Source of the DNA: Myxococcota bacterium | Lineage (GTDB): Bacteria > Myxococcota_A > Bradymonadia > UBA7976 > UBA1532 | Direction of reading: 5' to 3' | Assembly (NCBI GenBank): GCA_023150895.1 | Contig: JAKLJY010000067.1 | Coordinates: 1-41,816, forward strand | DNA: 41,816 bases | Shown: one piece after another, positions 22,548 to 32,119 of the stretch | Layout of the letters: every line of letters begins with the position of its first letter | Position numbering within the stretch: the stretch's first letter is position 1 | Position numbers and translations under genes: made by a program | Notes under the pieces: generated by a model | Seen by the model: the letters and a program-made list of their open reading frames with translations, nothing else | What the model was told of the DNA's origin: nothing | Databases searched by the model: none

Positions 22548-23283
22548 GGGCCGCGCCGAGCCGGTCGCGCTTGCCCTCGATGACGGCCGGCAGCGCATGG
22601 GTGCCCGCGTCGACCCAGGCCGCCACGTCGTCGTCGAGCGCGGCGAGCAGATCGGCGACCGCCTCGGCCTGCCTGCAGGCGAACCCGTCGGGGCCGGCGT
22701 CGGCCGGGACGTCGCGCGGCGCGCCGAAGCGCATGAAGACCGTCGCCCGGGGGTCCCGCCCGTAGACGTAGGCCACCGCCACGGGCACCCACCGCACCGG
22801 CTCGCCCCCCGTCGCGCGGGCGTGCGCTGAGGCGGTGGCCGCCATCACCGCGGCCCCGCGCCTGAACACCGGTGGGCGGGCTTGCGCCGGGGCCTCGCGA
22901 CCCTGCGGGAACACCCAGACCACCCGCCCCGGGCCGCGCAGACGCTCGGCGCCGTAGGCCAGCACGCGCTCGCCGTCGCCCGGCACGTCGCGTTCGACGC
23001 CGAACCCGCCGACCCGCCCCAGAAACGGGTAACGGCGCAGGTTCGCGGCCTCCATCAGGGCGTATCCGTCGAGCCGCAGCGTGCCCGTCACCAGGGCGAT
23101 GGCCAGCAGCGAGTCCCAGTACGCCGTGTGATTGCAGACGACCAGCAGCGGCCCCGTGCGCGCCGCGTCGGCGAAGGCTTCGAGACCGCCCACGCGCACG
23201 GATTCGAACTGCGCGGCGAGCCGCCCGCGGACCTGTCCGGCGAACCAGCGCTCGAACCAGGGGATCTTGCGGGCCTCGATCAT
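22444..23283 (-). CDS. PlsC-type acyltransferase, candidate carotenoid-glycoside acyltransferase (CruD-like)
   Basis: The 279-residue protein starts with an ATG overlapping the cyclase stop (ATGA). It carries the HX4D acyltransferase motif (VVCNHTAYWDS), a GGFGVERD motif II and FPQGREAP as the motif III variant. The family transfers acyl groups to hydroxyls, usually on glycerol phosphates. As the last gene of a carotenoid operon, facing a glycosyltransferase operon, it is more likely to acylate the carotenoid sugar, like CruD of green sulfur bacteria. Its C terminus overlaps crtZ tail to tail by 104 bases, so transcription is convergent with no spacer. Confidence 0.78.
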   Translation of the reverse strand: MIEARKIPWFERWFAGQVRGRLAAQFESVRVGGLEAFADAARTGPLLVVCNHTAYWDSLLAIALVTGTLRLDGYALMEAANLRRYPFLGRVGGFGVERDVPGDGERVLAYGAERLRGPGRVVWVFPQGREAPAQARPPVFRRGAAVMAATASAHARATGGEPVRWVPVAVAYVYGRDPRATVFMRFGAPRDVPADAGPDGFACRQAEAVADLLAALDDDVAAWVDAGTHALPAVIEGKRDRLGAALTWALGRLTRWGHVRRPRCSPNATPSGRPDAGRP

Positions 23284-24722
23284 GGCCCCGGGGCGAAGGC
23301 CGCGCGGGCCGCGGCGCCGAGGCCCCAACGCGCCGCACCGAGGGGCCCGAGCACGCGAAAGACCTCGTCGTAGACCTCGGGGCGCTCGCGCGACGTCGAC
23401 CAGGCGAACTGCACGAAGCGGCGGTCGTCGAGGCGGTCGCGGATGAGGTCCCGGTAGGCCGCGTCGCCGAGGCCGTGCAGGCGGCGGAACGCGGCGTCGA
23501 GCAGCGCGTTGAGGGCCCCGGCCCGGGCGGGCACCGTCGAAGGGCGCGCCATGACGAGCGCGAGCGCCCCGGTGAGCCGGTGAATCGGGTCCTCCGGCAG
23601 GACCTCGCCGGGGCCGCGGTCGTCGGCGAGCGCCGCCGCGACGGCGTCGGCCACCGGGCCGAAGCTCCGCAGGGCCTTGCCGAAACCACAGAATGTCAGT
23701 GGAGAATGGCGCGCCGCCGCATCCCCGACGAGCACGATGCGGGGGTGATCCGTGCGGGGTCCGGGCACCTGACGGCTCCAGCCGGGGATGTGGCCGAACG
23801 TCGGGCGCACCATGCGGGCGGCACCGCGCTTGTAGGCGGGCAGGCGCTCGAAAAAGCGCGCGTAGAGCCGCGTGAGATCGCCCGGGCGGCGCGCACTCGC
23901 CGGCTCGTAGGCGAAGAGGTAGACCGTCGTTTCGCCGGGACGACCGGGGAAGGCCTCCCAGATGTGCTGCCGGCCGTCTTCCACCCCCTCGGTGGTCACC
24001 AGAATCTCGCCGACCGTCGGGTCGATGCGCTCCGGGTCGTCGACGCCCTCGTCGAGGCCCGTCATGACACCGCCCACCGTCGGGCACGTCAGGTCGCCCC
24101 GCGCCCAGGGGGACGCCGCCCCGCGCGCGTCGAGAAAGACCCGCGTCGTGCCTTCGAACGGGCGACCCGCGGGGTCGATTCCACGAAACCGCACACCGGA
24201 AACCCCGCCGCGTTCGCCCGTGACCGCGTGCCGGTCGAACAAGGCGACCCCGGCCGCCTCGGCGCGGGCGCGCACGGTGGCGAGCAATGCCCCCGCGTCG
24301 ACGGCGTAATCCAGCGCCCCGGTCACCGGGTAGGTGCCCCCCCCGGACCACCGGCAGAAACCATGTCGGTAGCGGTTGAGGACCAGGGCCTCGACGGTCG
24401 TCCGGTCGAGCAGGCCCGTCTCCCACAAGGGCGCGAGCTCGTCGCCGGCGCAGTTCCACTCGCGGTGGACCGCCCCGATGCGTCCGGCGTCGAAGACCGC
24501 CACGCGGGCACCCCGGGCGGCGAGCAGCGGCGCCATCAGCAGAGAGAGGCCGCCGCCGGCGAGCACCACGTCCCACTCGGGGCGGTGCGCGGCCTCGGGG
24601 GCCGTCGGGCGTTCCGGGGCGGCCTGAGCGCGTCCGGCCTGCAGGGCGTCGAGGCGGTCGAGGCGGTCGAGCAGCTCGTCGCCGCCGCACGCGCGGACGA
24701 CGTCACGGGCGTGCGCGCTCAC
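23280..24722 (-). CDS. cruA: CruA-type lycopene cyclase
   Basis: The 480-residue flavoprotein has a GTG start overlapping the crtB stop. After ~50 variable residues come the FAD motif VVLAGGGLSLLMAPLLAARG, then VFDAGRIGAVHREWNCAGDE, whose REWN signature is characteristic of CruA/CruP proteins, and a GDAAARHSPLTFCGFGKALR stretch. CruA-family enzymes cyclise psi ends of lycopene to beta-ionone rings. No CrtY or CrtYcd homologue is seen here, so this is the only candidate cyclase in the window. Mono- versus dicyclase activity cannot be read from sequence. Confidence 0.8.
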   Translation of the reverse strand: MSAHARDVVRACGGDELLDRLDRLDALQAGRAQAAPERPTAPEAAHRPEWDVVLAGGGLSLLMAPLLAARGARVAVFDAGRIGAVHREWNCAGDELAPLWETGLLDRTTVEALVLNRYRHGFCRWSGGGTYPVTGALDYAVDAGALLATVRARAEAAGVALFDRHAVTGERGGVSGVRFRGIDPAGRPFEGTTRVFLDARGAASPWARGDLTCPTVGGVMTGLDEGVDDPERIDPTVGEILVTTEGVEDGRQHIWEAFPGRPGETTVYLFAYEPASARRPGDLTRLYARFFERLPAYKRGAARMVRPTFGHIPGWSRQVPGPRTDHPRIVLVGDAAARHSPLTFCGFGKALRSFGPVADAVAAALADDRGPGEVLPEDPIHRLTGALALVMARPSTVPARAGALNALLDAAFRRLHGLGDAAYRDLIRDRLDDRRFVQFAWSTSRERPEVYDEVFRVLGPLGAARWGLGAAARAAFAPGP

Positions 24723-25690
24723 GAGACGGGCCCGGCGGCCAGCACGGGCGACCGTGGGGGCCAGGACGAAACCGCGTCGAGCAGGAACCGGATCTCCTGC
24801 GCGGGGGGCGGCACGTCGCCGGCCTCGACCTCGTCCGGCGCGAGCCGCGCGCAGAGGAGCAGCCAGAGCTTTCGCAGCGCCGACGTGTGCGCCCGCCTGT
24901 CGACGCTGTTGCCCCCGCGACGCCGGATCACCCGCCCGATGTCCGCGTAGATGCTGCCCGCCGCCCGGATGGCCGGGCGGCAGTCCGCCGGCAGCCCCGG
25001 CACGCCGAGCTCGGCCAGGCGATAGTGTTCGTCCGCCGCGTCCAGAAGACGCAGCACCACGGCGCCGAGCGCCGGCTCGAACCGTGGCGCGTCGCGACGC
25101 AGGACGTCCGCGGGCTCGACGCCGGCCTCGCGCAACCAGGCCGCGGGCAAGTAGACGCGCCCCATGCGGGCGTCCTCGCCCACGTCCCGGGCGATGTTGG
25201 TAAGCTGCATGCCGAGCCCGAGATCACAGGCCCGCGCGAGCGTCTGCCGGTCCCGCGTGCCCATGATGAGCGTCATCATCACGCCCACGGCCGACGCCAC
25301 CCGGGCCGCGTAGGCGCGGACGTCCGAGATCGTCTCGTAGGTGCGGCCGGCGGCGTCCCAGGCGAACCCGTCGACGAGGGCCTCGGGCAGTCCGCGCGGA
25401 ATGCCGACGCCGTGTACGAGCCGGGTGAAGGCGCGCTCCACCGCGTCGTCGGCGGGACGCTCGGCATAGACGCGGTCGAGCATCGCCCCGACGGCCGCGA
25501 CCCCGGCGGCCGGCTCGGGTGCCAGGTCCACCGCGTCGTCCGCCACGCGGCAGAACGCGTACAGCGAGACCACCGGCGCGTACAGACGCCCGGGCAAGAG
25601 CCGCGACGCCGCATGAAAGCTCTTCGAGCCGGCGGCGAGCAAGGCCTCGCAGGCGGCCACGTCGGCATCGAGCAGGGCGCGCGGCGCCAT
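24719..25690 (-). CDS. crtB: Phytoene synthase
   Basis: The 323-residue squalene/phytoene synthase family enzyme condenses two GGPP to phytoene. Both Asp-rich motifs are present: YAFCRVADDAVD (DXXXD) and LTNIARDVGEDARMGRVYLP. The ATG at 25690 lies two bases after the crtI stop, and its own stop overlaps the GTG of the cyclase gene. This coupling places crtI, crtB, cyclase and acyltransferase in one operon. Confidence 0.93.
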   Translation of the reverse strand: MAPRALLDADVAACEALLAAGSKSFHAASRLLPGRLYAPVVSLYAFCRVADDAVDLAPEPAAGVAAVGAMLDRVYAERPADDAVERAFTRLVHGVGIPRGLPEALVDGFAWDAAGRTYETISDVRAYAARVASAVGVMMTLIMGTRDRQTLARACDLGLGMQLTNIARDVGEDARMGRVYLPAAWLREAGVEPADVLRRDAPRFEPALGAVVLRLLDAADEHYRLAELGVPGLPADCRPAIRAAGSIYADIGRVIRRRGGNSVDRRAHTSALRKLWLLLCARLAPDEVEAGDVPPPAQEIRFLLDAVSSWPPRSPVLAAGPVS

Positions 25691-25692
25691 CG

Positions 25693-27192
25693 TCAGACCC
25701 GGACCCGCGCCACGCTCGGCTCGGGCACGATGCGATCGAGCACCTTCGCCGAACACAGCACGCCCGGCATCCCGGCGCCGGGGTGCGTCCCCGCGCCGAC
25801 GAGGTACAGACCCGCGATGTCTTCGCTTTCGTTGTGCGGGCGGAAGTACGCGCTCTGCGTCAACACCGGCTCGATGCTGAAGGCCGCGCCCTTGAAGCTC
25901 AGGTACTCGTCCTGGAACATCTGCGGCGTCAGCACGCGCGAGGTGACCAGGTTCTCCTCGACCCCGGGCAGCATCGTGCGGTCGAGCTCGGCCGAGATCG
26001 CCCGCCGGTACTTCTCGGCGCGCTCCGTCCAGTCGATGCCCGCGTCGAGGTGCGGCACCGGCGACAGCACGTAGAAGCCGTCGCAGCCCTCGGGCGCGAG
26101 CGCCGGGTCCGTCGCCGTCGGCCGGTGCAGGTAGAGGCTGAAGTCGTCGGCGAGGACCTTCTTCTCGAAGATGTCCTCGAGGAGCTCCTTGTAGCGCGGT
26201 CCGAGCAGGATCGTGTGATGCGCGACGTCCGGGTACTGCTTGCGGGTGCCGAAGTACCAGACGAAGAGGCCCATCGAGTAGCGGGCCTTCTCGAGGCGGC
26301 GGTCCGTCCACGTCTTGCGGTGCTCGGGGGCGATCAGGTGCCGGTAAGTCCAGGCCGCGTCGGCGTTCGAGACCACCACCTCGGCCGGCAGGAACGCGCC
26401 GTCGGCCAGACGCACGCCCGTCGCACGGCCGTTCTCCACCTCGATGCGCTCGACCGACGTATTGAGGCGGACCTCTCCGCCCTGCCCTTCGATGAGCTTG
26501 CACAGACCCTGCACGAGCGCGCCGGTGCCGCCCATGGGGAAGTGCACGCCCCACTTGCGCTCGAGGAAGGCGATCAGCGTGTAGATCGACGTCGTCGAGA
26601 ACGGGTTGCCGCCCACCAGCAGCGGGTGGAAGCTCAGCACCTGCCGCAGCCGCTCGTCGCGGATGTGCCGCGAGACGAGGCCGTAGACCGTCCGCCAGCT
26701 CTCCAGCATCGCCATGTCGGGGACGATCTTCAGCATGTCCCAGACCTTGCCGAAGGGCACGTCGGCGAGCTGCTGGAAGCCCACGTTGAAAATGCGCTCG
26801 CTCTTCGCCAGAAACGCCTCGTACCCGGCGACGTCGTCCGGATTGAGGCGGCCGATCTGCGCGCGCATCGCCTCCGCGTCGCCCGAGTAGTCGAAGACCT
26901 CACCGTCGTTGAACCGGATTCGGTAGAATGGCGCCACCGGCCGGAGGTCGATGTCATCGCTCAGCTTGCGACCACACAGCGCCCACAGCTCCTCGAAGAG
27001 GAACGGGGCGGTGACCACCGTCGGGCCCGCGTCGAAGACGAAGCCCTGATCGCGGAAGACCCGCGCCCGGCCGCCGGCCTGATCGAGGCGGTCGAGCACC
27101 GTGACGCGGTAGCCGCGCGCCCCGAGCCGCACCGCGGCCGCCAGACCGCCGAAACCGGCCCCGACGACGATGGCGCGGCCTGCGCCGCCCAT
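25693..27192 (-). CDS. crtI: Phytoene desaturase
   Basis: The 499-residue CrtI-type flavoprotein carries VVGAGFGGLAAAVRLGARGY, RLDQAGGRARVFRDQGF, DAGPTVVTAPFLFEELW and C-terminal GLYLVGAGTHPGAGMPGVLC. It desaturates phytoene stepwise toward lycopene. The start ATG 27192 is chosen because AGGGAG lies four bases upstream and the FAD motif follows closely; the frame is open further upstream (ATG 27228). It heads the minus-strand operon and is divergent from a secreted-protein gene only 34 bases away. Confidence 0.93.
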   Translation of the reverse strand: MGGAGRAIVVGAGFGGLAAAVRLGARGYRVTVLDRLDQAGGRARVFRDQGFVFDAGPTVVTAPFLFEELWALCGRKLSDDIDLRPVAPFYRIRFNDGEVFDYSGDAEAMRAQIGRLNPDDVAGYEAFLAKSERIFNVGFQQLADVPFGKVWDMLKIVPDMAMLESWRTVYGLVSRHIRDERLRQVLSFHPLLVGGNPFSTTSIYTLIAFLERKWGVHFPMGGTGALVQGLCKLIEGQGGEVRLNTSVERIEVENGRATGVRLADGAFLPAEVVVSNADAAWTYRHLIAPEHRKTWTDRRLEKARYSMGLFVWYFGTRKQYPDVAHHTILLGPRYKELLEDIFEKKVLADDFSLYLHRPTATDPALAPEGCDGFYVLSPVPHLDAGIDWTERAEKYRRAISAELDRTMLPGVEENLVTSRVLTPQMFQDEYLSFKGAAFSIEPVLTQSAYFRPHNESEDIAGLYLVGAGTHPGAGMPGVLCSAKVLDRIVPEPSVARVRV

Positions 27193-27226
27193 CGCTCCCT
27201 GAGATGAATTTTTGTTCAATCTTTGC
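27193..27226. promoter_or_regulatory. crtI upstream region with 11-mer shared with crtE/crtD
   Basis: TTCAATCTTTG at 27215-27225 is identical to 18215-18225; on the crtI strand both read CAAAGATTGAA. The 34 bases between the divergent genes are too few for two full promoters, so at least one promoter must extend into the neighbouring coding region. Confidence 0.45.
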
Positions 27227-28024
27227 ATGAAACAAACCTTACACAAATCGCCGACGCCACGCAAGGCGGTTTGTCTTTTTCTCCTCAGCGCGCCGCCCGG
27301 TTCGGCCTCGCCGGCGGCTTCGAGCGCGCCGGCCTCCATGCCGGCCTCCGTGCCGGCCTCCGCACCGGCCTCGGCACCGGCCTCGGCACCGGCCACCGTG
27401 CCGGCCTCTGCGCCCGCCCCGGAGCGCTGGGCCGGACGCCAGACGGTGCTCGGGATGCGATCGATCCCGCTGCTCGGCGACTACGAGACGCGCACGGACA
27501 TCTGGTTGCTTGCCGAGATCGTGCGCACCGCCGACCGTTGGGAGGTCCGGCAGACGACCTGTGACGTCCGGGTCGCCGACGTGGCGGGTGTGTCGATCAC
27601 GTTCCCGCGCGACGGCATTCCGCGCATGCCGGCCACGTTCTTCAAGGTGTTGAAAGACGCCGACGGGTTCTACTTCGCCCCGACCTGGTCCTCCGGTTGG
27701 GACGCCCGCGACCACGACCGCGACGGCTGGCCGGGACTGACGCTGTCCATCTCGGCCCCCCTGTGCAGCGGTCGGCTCGCGGTCATCAGCGATACGAAAA
27801 CCACCGCGCAGGTGCGTCGCGCGAGCGCCGAGGCCCTCGAACTCGACCTCGCCGTCCGCGTCGGGCAGACCATTGCCGAATCCGAGGGCTGGTGCCTCGC
27901 CCTCGCCGACGAGCAGACGGACGACCGATTTCACGGCAAGGCGGTGTACCAACCCCTTTCGGCGGGCGCCGGTTGTGCCGACATTCTGCGCATGCCCCCT
28001 GCGCTCCCCCCCTCCGAGGACTGA
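27227..28024 (+). CDS. Secreted protein of unknown function with Pro/Ala/Ser linker
   Basis: The 265-residue product has a signal-like N terminus (MKQTLHKSPTPRKAVCLFLL) followed by an Ala-Pro-Ser repeat of about 45 residues, then a ~200-residue folded domain (TVLGMRSIPLLGDYETRTDI, WEVRQTTCDVRVADVAGV, WDARDHDRDGWPGLTLSISA) with four or more Cys. Secretion across the inner membrane is likely; no lipobox is evident. I recognise no family. Related domain shapes occur in myxobacterial surface proteins, but that is an impression, not a search. Its relation to the divergent carotenoid operon is unclear. Confidence 0.65.
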   Translation: MKQTLHKSPTPRKAVCLFLLSAPPGSASPAASSAPASMPASVPASAPASAPASAPATVPASAPAPERWAGRQTVLGMRSIPLLGDYETRTDIWLLAEIVRTADRWEVRQTTCDVRVADVAGVSITFPRDGIPRMPATFFKVLKDADGFYFAPTWSSGWDARDHDRDGWPGLTLSISAPLCSGRLAVISDTKTTAQVRRASAEALELDLAVRVGQTIAESEGWCLALADEQTDDRFHGKAVYQPLSAGAGCADILRMPPALPPSED

Positions 28025-28104
28025 CGCGGCCACCGACGATGGCGGCGCTGTCCCCGCGGCCCGAACCCGTTTACGCCCGCCACGATTGGCGGTAGATCCG
28101 CGCC

Positions 28105-29103
28105 ATGCCCGAGCTCCGCCGAGATCCGATCACGCACCGGTGGGCCATCATCGCCACCGAGCGGGCGATGCGCCCGAAGGACTTCAAGTTCGACCATGCC
28201 CGCCCGCCGAAGGGCCGGGCCTGCCCCTTCTGCCCGGGGCACGAGCAGCTCACCCCGCCGGCCATCACCACCGTGCCCGTCGGGCGCGGGCCCCACGGGG
28301 CGGACTGGCAGGTGCGGGTCGTGCCCAACAAGTTCCCGGCGCTGCGCATCGAGGGCGAGACCGAGAAGCGGCCCGAGGGCGTGTACGATCGCATGAACGG
28401 CATCGGCGCCCACGAAGTCATCATCGAAAGCCCCGATCACGACTTCAAACTCCACCAGCTCCCGCGGGACCACCTCGTCGCGGCCCTCGAGACCTACCGC
28501 GACCGCATGAAGGACCTCCAGGGCGACGCCCGGCTGAAGTTCAGCCTGCTGTTTCGCAACCACGGCGAAGCGGCCGGCGCCAGCATCGCGCACGGGCACG
28601 CCCAGCTCATCGCCTTGCCCGTCGTGCCCGCGCAGAGCCAGGAGCTCCTCGACGGCGCCAAGCGCTACTGGGACTTCCACGAGCGCAACGTCTTCGACGA
28701 CATCATCCGGCAGGAGGTCGAGGACGGTCGGCGGTTGATCTACGACAACGGCGACTTCGTCCTCGTCGCGCCGTACGCCAGCCGTTTCCCCTTCGAGGTG
28801 TGGATCGTCCCGCGCGCCCACGGGACCCGTTTCGAGACGACGAGCCGGCGCACGCTGGACAAACTCGCCGAGGTCCTGACGCTCGGGCTCGACCGCCTCG
28901 ATCGCGGTCTGGGCGATCCCCCGTACAACTTCATCATCCAGAGTGCCCCCTACGGCCTCGACGACGTGCCCTGGTACCGCTGGCACGTCGTCATCATGCC
29001 CACGCTGACGCGGGTGGCCGGGTTCGAGTGGGGCACGGGTTTCTACATCAACCCCACGGCGCCGGAAGAAGCCGCGGAGTTCTTGCGCAGCGTGCGCGGC
29101 TGA
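28105..29103 (+). CDS. galT: Galactose-1-phosphate uridylyltransferase family protein
   Basis: The 332-residue HIT-superfamily protein has MPELRRDPITHRWAIIATER, CPFCPGHE zinc ligands and the active-site HGHAQ (GASIAHGHAQLIALP), equivalent to the HPHxQ nucleophile motif, and a second FEVWIVPRAHGTRF. GalT transfers UMP between UDP-glucose and galactose-1-phosphate. Some homologues act on other sugar-1-phosphates, so the exact substrate is uncertain. It lies 17 bases upstream of glgA, suggesting a sugar-nucleotide/glycogen pairing. Confidence 0.82.
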   Translation: MPELRRDPITHRWAIIATERAMRPKDFKFDHARPPKGRACPFCPGHEQLTPPAITTVPVGRGPHGADWQVRVVPNKFPALRIEGETEKRPEGVYDRMNGIGAHEVIIESPDHDFKLHQLPRDHLVAALETYRDRMKDLQGDARLKFSLLFRNHGEAAGASIAHGHAQLIALPVVPAQSQELLDGAKRYWDFHERNVFDDIIRQEVEDGRRLIYDNGDFVLVAPYASRFPFEVWIVPRAHGTRFETTSRRTLDKLAEVLTLGLDRLDRGLGDPPYNFIIQSAPYGLDDVPWYRWHVVIMPTLTRVAGFEWGTGFYINPTAPEEAAEFLRSVRG

Positions 29104-29120
29104 GCCGCCTGGAAGTACCG

Positions 29121-30494
29121 ATGCGAGTCCTGCACGTCACCGGAGAGGTGGCGCCCTACAGCAAAACCGGTGGTCTCGGGGATGTCCTCGGCGCCCTGCC
29201 CGCGGCTCAGCGGGCCCTGGGGCTCCACGTCGAGGTCCTGACGCCGCTCTACGGCTTCGTCCGCCGGCAGGGCCTCATCGCCGGCGAGACATACGACTTC
29301 CACCTCGGCAGTCACGCGCTGCAGGCGCGCCTGTGGCGCACGCCCGACGCGCACGTCACCTTCGTGGACATCCCCGGGCTCCTCGACCGCTCCGTCCCCT
29401 ATGGCGAGTTCGCGGACAACCCCCTGCGCTTCGGGGCGTTCTGCAAAGTCGCGAGCATCGTGGCGCGGCGCGACTTCGACGTCGTGAACCTCCACGACTG
29501 GCAGGCGGCCGCGACGGCCATCTACCTCGATCGATCGCGACCGGTGGTTCAGACGATCCACAACCTGGCCTACCAGGGCCTCTGCGGCTTCCACTGGGCC
29601 GACGCGCTGGACATCCCGCACGTGCTGCGGGGCTACGACGGGATGGAGTTTCACGGGCATCTCAGCCTCTTCAAGGCCGGCCTGGTGCTCGCGGACCGCA
29701 TCACGACGGTCAGCCCCCGGTACGCGCAGGAGATTCTGACCGAGCCGGGCGGTCAACAGCTCTCCGGCCTGTTGTCGCATCGCGCGCACGACCTGCGCGG
29801 CATCCTCAACGGCATCGACGCCGGGGCCTGGGATCCGATGCACGACACCCACCTCCGGCACCGCTTCGACGCCGATCATCTCGACGCTCGCCTCGCCAAC
29901 CGCGACGCGCTGCTCGCCGAGGCGGGCCTGCCCCCGACGGGTGGACCGGTCTTCGGTGTCGTGTCGCGGGCCACCTGGCAAAAGGGTCTCGACCTCGTCG
30001 CGGACGTGCTGCCTTCGTCCCACCTCTGGCACAGCCGTTTCGTCCTGCTCGCCGACGGGGACCACGACCTCATCGCGCGGTTCCGGGGGCTCGCGCACGG
30101 GTTCCCCGACCGGGTGTCGATCCGCATGGGCTTCGACGAGGGCTTTGCCCGCCGCATCTACGGCGGGGCGGATTTCATCCTCGTCCCGAGCCGCTTCGAG
30201 CCCTGCGGCCTCACACAGATGTTCGGCATGCGATACGGCGCCATTCCCATCGTGCGCGCGACGGGGGGCCTCGCCGACACCGTGCGCGACGGCGAGACGG
30301 GCCTGTCCTTCTTCGACCCCCACCCAGGGGCGCTGCACCACGCCCTCGAGCGCGCCGTCGCCCTGCACGACGCCCCCGAGACCGAGCGGGTGGTTCGACG
30401 CGCCGGGATGGCACAGGACTGGTCCTGGGCCGGCCCCGCGCGCGAATACGCCCGTCTGTACGCCGAGATGATCGGCACCGCACCGCCCGTCTGA
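29121..30494 (+). CDS. glgA: Glycogen synthase
   Basis: The 457-residue GT5-family protein carries the ADP-glucose-binding YSKTGGLGDVLGALP at residues ~13-27, NLHDWQAAA, VSRATWQKGLDL and the C-terminal VPSRFEPCGLTQMFGMRYGA, PIVRATGGLADTV. GlgA elongates alpha-1,4-glucan from ADP-glucose in the cytoplasm. The start ATG 29121 follows GGAAG. Length and motif order are normal for bacterial GlgA. Confidence 0.92.
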   Translation: MRVLHVTGEVAPYSKTGGLGDVLGALPAAQRALGLHVEVLTPLYGFVRRQGLIAGETYDFHLGSHALQARLWRTPDAHVTFVDIPGLLDRSVPYGEFADNPLRFGAFCKVASIVARRDFDVVNLHDWQAAATAIYLDRSRPVVQTIHNLAYQGLCGFHWADALDIPHVLRGYDGMEFHGHLSLFKAGLVLADRITTVSPRYAQEILTEPGGQQLSGLLSHRAHDLRGILNGIDAGAWDPMHDTHLRHRFDADHLDARLANRDALLAEAGLPPTGGPVFGVVSRATWQKGLDLVADVLPSSHLWHSRFVLLADGDHDLIARFRGLAHGFPDRVSIRMGFDEGFARRIYGGADFILVPSRFEPCGLTQMFGMRYGAIPIVRATGGLADTVRDGETGLSFFDPHPGALHHALERAVALHDAPETERVVRRAGMAQDWSWAGPAREYARLYAEMIGTAPPV

Positions 30495-30536
30495 GTTCTC
30501 ATCGCCACGCCACGCCACCCGGATTCGGAAGCGCCC

Positions 30537-32099
30537 ATGTCCGATGCTTCGTCCCGCCAGCACATGCTGGACCGTCTCGAAGACCTCAACCGCCGCGCCC
30601 TGGAAGGGGGCGGCACCGACCGCATCGCCAAACACAAGGCGCGCGGCCGCCTGACCGCTCGCGAGCGCATCGACGCGCTGCTCGATCCGGGGACGTTCGA
30701 AGAACTCGACCGCCTCAAGACCCACCGCTGCACCGACTTCGGGATGGAGCAGCAGAAGATTCCCGGCGACGGCGTCGTCACCGGCCACGGCAAGATCCAC
30801 GGCCGGCAGGTCTTCGTCTTCGCACAGGACTTCACGGTCTTCGGCGGCTCACTCTCCGGGGCCTTCGCCGAAAAGATCTGCAAGATCATGGATCTGGCGA
30901 TGAAGGTCGGCGCGCCGGTCATCGGCCTGAACGACAGCGGCGGCGCCCGCATTCAGGAGGGCGTCGTCTCGCTCGCCGGGTACGCGGACATCTTCCTGCG
31001 CAACACGCTCGCCAGCGGCGTCGTCCCGCAGATCAGCGCCATCCTCGGCCCCTGCGCGGGTGGCGCCGTGTACTCGCCGGCCATCACCGACTTCACGGTC
31101 ATGGTCGAGAAGTCGAGCTACATGTTCATCACCGGGCCGGACGTCATCAAAGCCGTCACGCACGAGTCGGTGACGCAGGAAGAGCTCGGCGGGGCCATGG
31201 CCCACGCCAGCAAGAGCGGCGTCAATCACTTCATCGTGCCCGACGAGCCCGCCTGCCTGGAGCTCTTGCGCGAACTGCTGACGTATCTTCCGCAGAACCG
31301 CTCCGAGGACCCGCCGTTCGTCCCGACGGACGATCCCCCGAACCGGGCCGACGCGGAGCTCGACACCCTCGTGCCGGACAATCCGAACCGGCCCTACGAC
31401 ATGAAGGACGTCATCCGCAGGCTCGTCGACGACGGCGTCTTCCTCGAGGTCCAGCCCCACTACGCGATGAACATGGTCATCGGCTTCGCGCGACTCGGGG
31501 GTCGCAGCGTCGGCATCGTGGCCAATCAGCCCGCCGTGCTCGCCGGTTGCCTCGACATCGGGGCGAGCCGCAAAGCCGCGCGGTTCGTGCGCTTCTGCGA
31601 TTGCTTCAACATTCCGCTCGTCACGCTCGTCGACGTCCCCGGTTTCCTCCCCGGCACCGAGCAGGAGTGGAACGGCATCATCCTGCACGGCGCGAAGCTG
31701 CTGTACGCCTTCGCCGAGGCGACGGTACCCAAGCTCACGGTCATCACGCGCAAGGCCTACGGCGGCGCCTACGACGTGATGGCGTCGAAGCACATCCGGG
31801 CCGACCTGAACTTCGCGTGGCCGACGGCCGAGATCGCGGTCATGGGCTCCGACGGCGCCGTGAACATCATCTACCGCGGCGAAATCGCGCAGGCCGACGA
31901 CCCGGCCGCCCGCCGCGCCGAGCGCACGGCAGAGTACCGCGAGACGTTCGCCAACCCGTTCCGGGCCGCCGAGCTCGGCTACGTCGACGAGGTCATTCAC
32001 CCGCGCGAGACGCGCCTGAAGCTCATCCGGGGCCTGGACATGCTCCAGGACAAGGTCGACACGAACCCGCCGAAGAAGCACGGTAACATTCCGCTTTGA
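30537..32099 (+). CDS. pccB: Propionyl-CoA carboxylase beta subunit (carboxyltransferase)
   Basis: The 520-residue crotonase-fold carboxyltransferase has [88 protein letters not shown] and [15 protein letters not shown]. The Asp in AYDVM corresponds to the residue associated with propionyl-CoA preference in Streptomyces PccB, so propionyl-CoA is the likelier substrate. It needs a biotin carboxylase/BCCP alpha subunit, which is not in the window. The stop overlaps an upstream TTG of the next frame. Confidence 0.92.
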   Translation: MSDASSRQHMLDRLEDLNRRALEGGGTDRIAKHKARGRLTARERIDALLDPGTFEELDRLKTHRCTDFGMEQQKIPGDGVVTGHGKIHGRQVFVFAQDFTVFGGSLSGAFAEKICKIMDLAMKVGAPVIGLNDSGGARIQEGVVSLAGYADIFLRNTLASGVVPQISAILGPCAGGAVYSPAITDFTVMVEKSSYMFITGPDVIKAVTHESVTQEELGGAMAHASKSGVNHFIVPDEPACLELLRELLTYLPQNRSEDPPFVPTDDPPNRADAELDTLVPDNPNRPYDMKDVIRRLVDDGVFLEVQPHYAMNMVIGFARLGGRSVGIVANQPAVLAGCLDIGASRKAARFVRFCDCFNIPLVTLVDVPGFLPGTEQEWNGIILHGAKLLYAFAEATVPKLTVITRKAYGGAYDVMASKHIRADLNFAWPTAEIAVMGSDGAVNIIYRGEIAQADDPAARRAERTAEYRETFANPFRAAELGYVDEVIHPRETRLKLIRGLDMLQDKVDTNPPKKHGNIPL

Positions 32100-32119
32100 C
32101 GCGGGTATCGGAGCCGGCG

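Noticed and set aside
22547-24690. Upstream extension of the acyltransferase frame through the cyclase gene
   Set aside because: The extension is Arg/Pro-rich shadow sequence; the cyclase frame carries the FAD and REWN motifs and the ATGA overlap sets the acyltransferase start at 23283.
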